Both the position numbers and the translations under genes were made by a program. Below, piece after piece: positions 61,794-64,000 of a DNA stretch of 64,000 bases. This stretch comes from Sphagnum magellanicum (Eukaryota > Streptophyta > Sphagnopsida > Sphagnales > Sphagnaceae): NCBI GenBank assembly GCA_021904315.1, contig CM038919.1, positions 11,649,666 to 11,713,665 on the forward strand, given 5' to 3'. The notes under the pieces were generated by a model. It had not been told where the DNA came from and ran no database searches. It saw only the letters and a program-made list of their open reading frames with translations. The stretch's first letter is position 1. Every line of letters begins with the position of its first letter.

Positions 61794-62265
61794 CGCCTGC
61801 AACCCCTGCGCGAACGAAGCACCCCACTTCGTCTCACATATTTTGGCGGCCCCCTTAAGTGTGTACGTCTGCATAGGTAGGTCTGTGTTTCCGAGGCGGC
61901 CTGTGTTATCCACCGGGTATGTATTTCCGAACCGGCCTGTTTTAATCACCGGCTATGAATAGAACTGTCAATAGGTAACCAAAGCCTTGAAGAATTCTGA
62001 GCAAAATTCTACTGTGATAGGCCCTAACGGCTATAGCCAACCCGCTTTTGACATCACTAACACTACTCATTAACAACTTACCCTAATTTTACACACAAAT
62101 GTGTATCTTGGTTCACAATCGTGTTAATAATCACAACTACCTCCTTAACGTGCTACTTTTGTTCACACCAATTCCTTTGTGGTAGTATTGTTATGGCACT
62201 AGCTTTTAACACTGACATTGATCTTTACATTTTGCAACAACTTATTCCAAGCTTTCCTTTATTTT
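61794..62265. other. U1-70K upstream region
   Basis: The U1-70K frame stays open upstream to 61949, with in-frame ATGs, but the extension (GNTYPVDNTGRLGNTDLP) matches nothing in the family and contains a GC-rich direct repeat (CAGGCCG then TCGGAAA, twice, 61880-61940). I take it as 5' leader. No convincing TATA box was seen. Confidence 0.45.
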
Positions 62266-62435
62266 AGAGCTTTTTTTTTTATCATTATTTTGCTAGTTAT
62301 AATTTGTTTGCAAGAAGATTTCTTTTGTTTCAGAGCTTGTTTCTTCATCTTCATTTTGTTGGTTATAATTTGTTTGCAAAAAGTCTTATTCTTTTTCAGA
62401 GCTTGTTTTTTCATTGTTATTTTGCTACTTTCTTT
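62266..62435. repeat. Tandem repeat, exact 66-bp period, 2.5 copies
   Basis: Units start with AGAGCTT at 62266, 62332 and 62398 and share TCATTATTTTG, TTATAATTTGTTTGCAA and TTCTTTTTC blocks. As the period is a multiple of three, the frame across it repeats (RACFF..ILLVIICLQ), which is a by-product. Confidence 0.9.
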
Positions 62436-62764
62436 ATAGGAAATTTTTCTTTGTCTTACAATTCATCAACAACATTCTTTCATTTCATTTCCAGATCATC
62501 TTGCTTACAATTTTAATTTTTTGTTTCAATTGTTTACGAAAGTTGTTTCGAAATGCTTTTTGATTTCTTTGTAATTCATTAGCATTTTTCATTTTTTTTG
62601 TTTTGGCATTGTTTGTAGGGTTTTTTTATTCGACTTTATTTTTTGCAACATCGACATTGTCATGTTGAAGTCTCTTTGTTTCATTTAATCTTCGCTCAAC
62701 ATAATGAAGCCATTACACATTGTTCTACTTGCACTATTTTTTCAACTTGTTATGCAAGCATAAG

Positions 62765-64000
62765 ATTTGTTGAATCCTACTCATTTTCACAATGAGTTTG
62801 GGTCCAACTTGTTTGATTTCTTGCATGAATTATAATCATTTCCTTTTGATGTCAACACATATATGAATTGCAAATTTGTGTTTGAAACAATGGTTAATGC
62901 TTTGATTTTGCATAGCTACAAGATTTCTTGTGTCTATGAATTGTTGCTAAATCAAAAACTTGGGGTTGGGGTTAAAGCTAGATTGACTACTTGGTAGTCT
63001 AAAATCCTTATGATTCAATATGATGATAGAAGGTGGATTGAACATTTTCAAATTAGTATAACTTTTGTGAGGCAGCTAATTGAAATATTGAAACAAAAAA
63101 TGCAAAAACATGATACAAATTAAAGGTGTGCAGTTCTAATGAGCATCAAAATAGCTTCTGCATTGTACAAATTAGTTCATGCATTAAAATACTTACAATG
63201 TAGTGAATTTTTTGCTATAGGAAAACCAACAATCCATTTATTGCTCTATAAATTTGTATAAGCAGTGAATGAAAATTTCAAGAATCATGTTCAATGGCCT
63301 AAAGGTGATAATCTACTATAAATCATGGAGGGGATCAATGACTTGTCAAGTCTACTGAGTATTCAAAATGCGATAGACATTACTCAAATCCATATCCAAA
63401 AGCCAAAATCACATATTTTTGTAACAAACTATTATTATTTCAAATCCAAAGCCTACAATATGCAACTACGTGCGATCATTGATCACAAGAAACATTTTTT
63501 TATGTTTTCATGGGGATGCAAGGGTCAATGAATGATGTGAGGGTTCTACACCTATCCATAATCTATCACAAGGCTACCTAAGGAAATTTATTCAATAATC
63601 ACAATCTACATGATGGCATCAAGCCGTATGTGATAAGAGACAAAGGCTATCCATTGCTTCCATGGTTGATGGTACCACATAAGCAAATAGGGGTTAGACA
63701 TTTAGTTTTGAAAACATATTACATTAAGCAATTTTTTCATGTTAGAGTTGTAGTTGAAAATACCTTCATTATAATCAAGAAAAGGTTTCAGGAATTGATG
63801 ATCAAATCCAATTTACATGTTAATTTTCTCCTAGATGTGGTTATTTGTTGTTGTATCTTACATAATATGATTTTGAGTGGTAAGGATGCAAACATTGATG
63901 CTCTAATGGAGCAATTGGTAGCAAAAAATGTGGGAGAAATGAAACATGGTGTCACACGATAGTTTATAGATCAAATTGATCAGGTATATGGGCTTGACAT
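62765..64000 (+). pseudogene. PIF/Harbinger (HARBI1/ALP1-like) transposase pseudogene, lineage 2, runs off the window
   Basis: Ordered fragments on the plus strand: RRWIEHFQISITFVRQLIE, SIKIASALYKL, FAIGKPTIHLLLYKF, VQWPKG, IQNAIDITQIHIQKP (first catalytic Asp, AIDGTHI in relatives), YNMQLRAIIDHKKHFFMF, SWGCKG then after a frameshift near 63520 MNDVRVLHLS (second Asp), RDKGYPLLPWLMVPHK, VVENTFIIIKKRFQEL (the Glu) and VICCCILHNMIL. This is the complete DDE order of PIF/Harbinger transposases. Stops in the N-terminal half, one frameshift and a stop at 63960 make it a pseudogene. The last 330 bases still form one open frame. It is distinct from the relic at 17.6 kb. Confidence 0.85.

Overview
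The window reads as nuclear DNA of a land plant. The evidence is three spliced plant genes (an LRR receptor kinase, a Golgi GT34 xylosyltransferase-type enzyme and U1 snRNP 70K), GT..AG introns, TTTAGGG-type telomere-like tracts, and an AT-rich background full of decayed transposons. The species cannot be fixed from the sequence. The degree of repeat decay and the divergence of the three proteins from the Arabidopsis versions I know suggest a repeat-rich genome, possibly outside the flowering plants; that is inference only.

Layout. 0-5.5 kb: a decayed coiled-coil ORF and a 3.0 kb CACTA-like transposon filled with short satellite. 5.5-10.4 kb: a complete LRR receptor-like kinase on the minus strand (two exons, 1118 aa), with a minisatellite upstream leader and a TATA box. 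10.4-49 kb: gene-poor, holding a tandem MITE dimer, a dead PIF/Harbinger transposase (17.6-18.4 kb), a 1 kb minisatellite, a MITE whose centre is a perfect head-to-head telomere-repeat palindrome, a second CACTA-like copy, a LINE reverse transcriptase relic, and a solo MITE. 49.5-51.3 kb: a GT34 glycosyltransferase gene on the plus strand (two exons, 499 aa). 51.3-56.6 kb: decayed, unrecognised ORFs and repeats. 56.6-61.8 kb: U1-70K on the minus strand, rebuilt here as ten exons giving 387 aa, with a long intron splitting the RRM. 62.2-64 kb: a 66-bp tandem repeat, then a second, better preserved PIF/Harbinger transposase pseudogene running off the window.

The three genes do not form a pathway: one signals at the plasma membrane, one builds wall polysaccharide side chains in the Golgi, and one acts in 5' splice-site recognition in the nucleus. 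What ties the rest together is the mobile DNA: two lineages of dead PIF/Harbinger transposase sit with MITEs that end in TAA target duplications, which is the PIF/Harbinger signature. No clearly novel functional system was seen. The most unusual items are the telomere-hairpin MITE, the satellite-filled CACTA-like elements that each carry a tRNA-like module, and the U1-70K stop codon that overlaps a splice donor.
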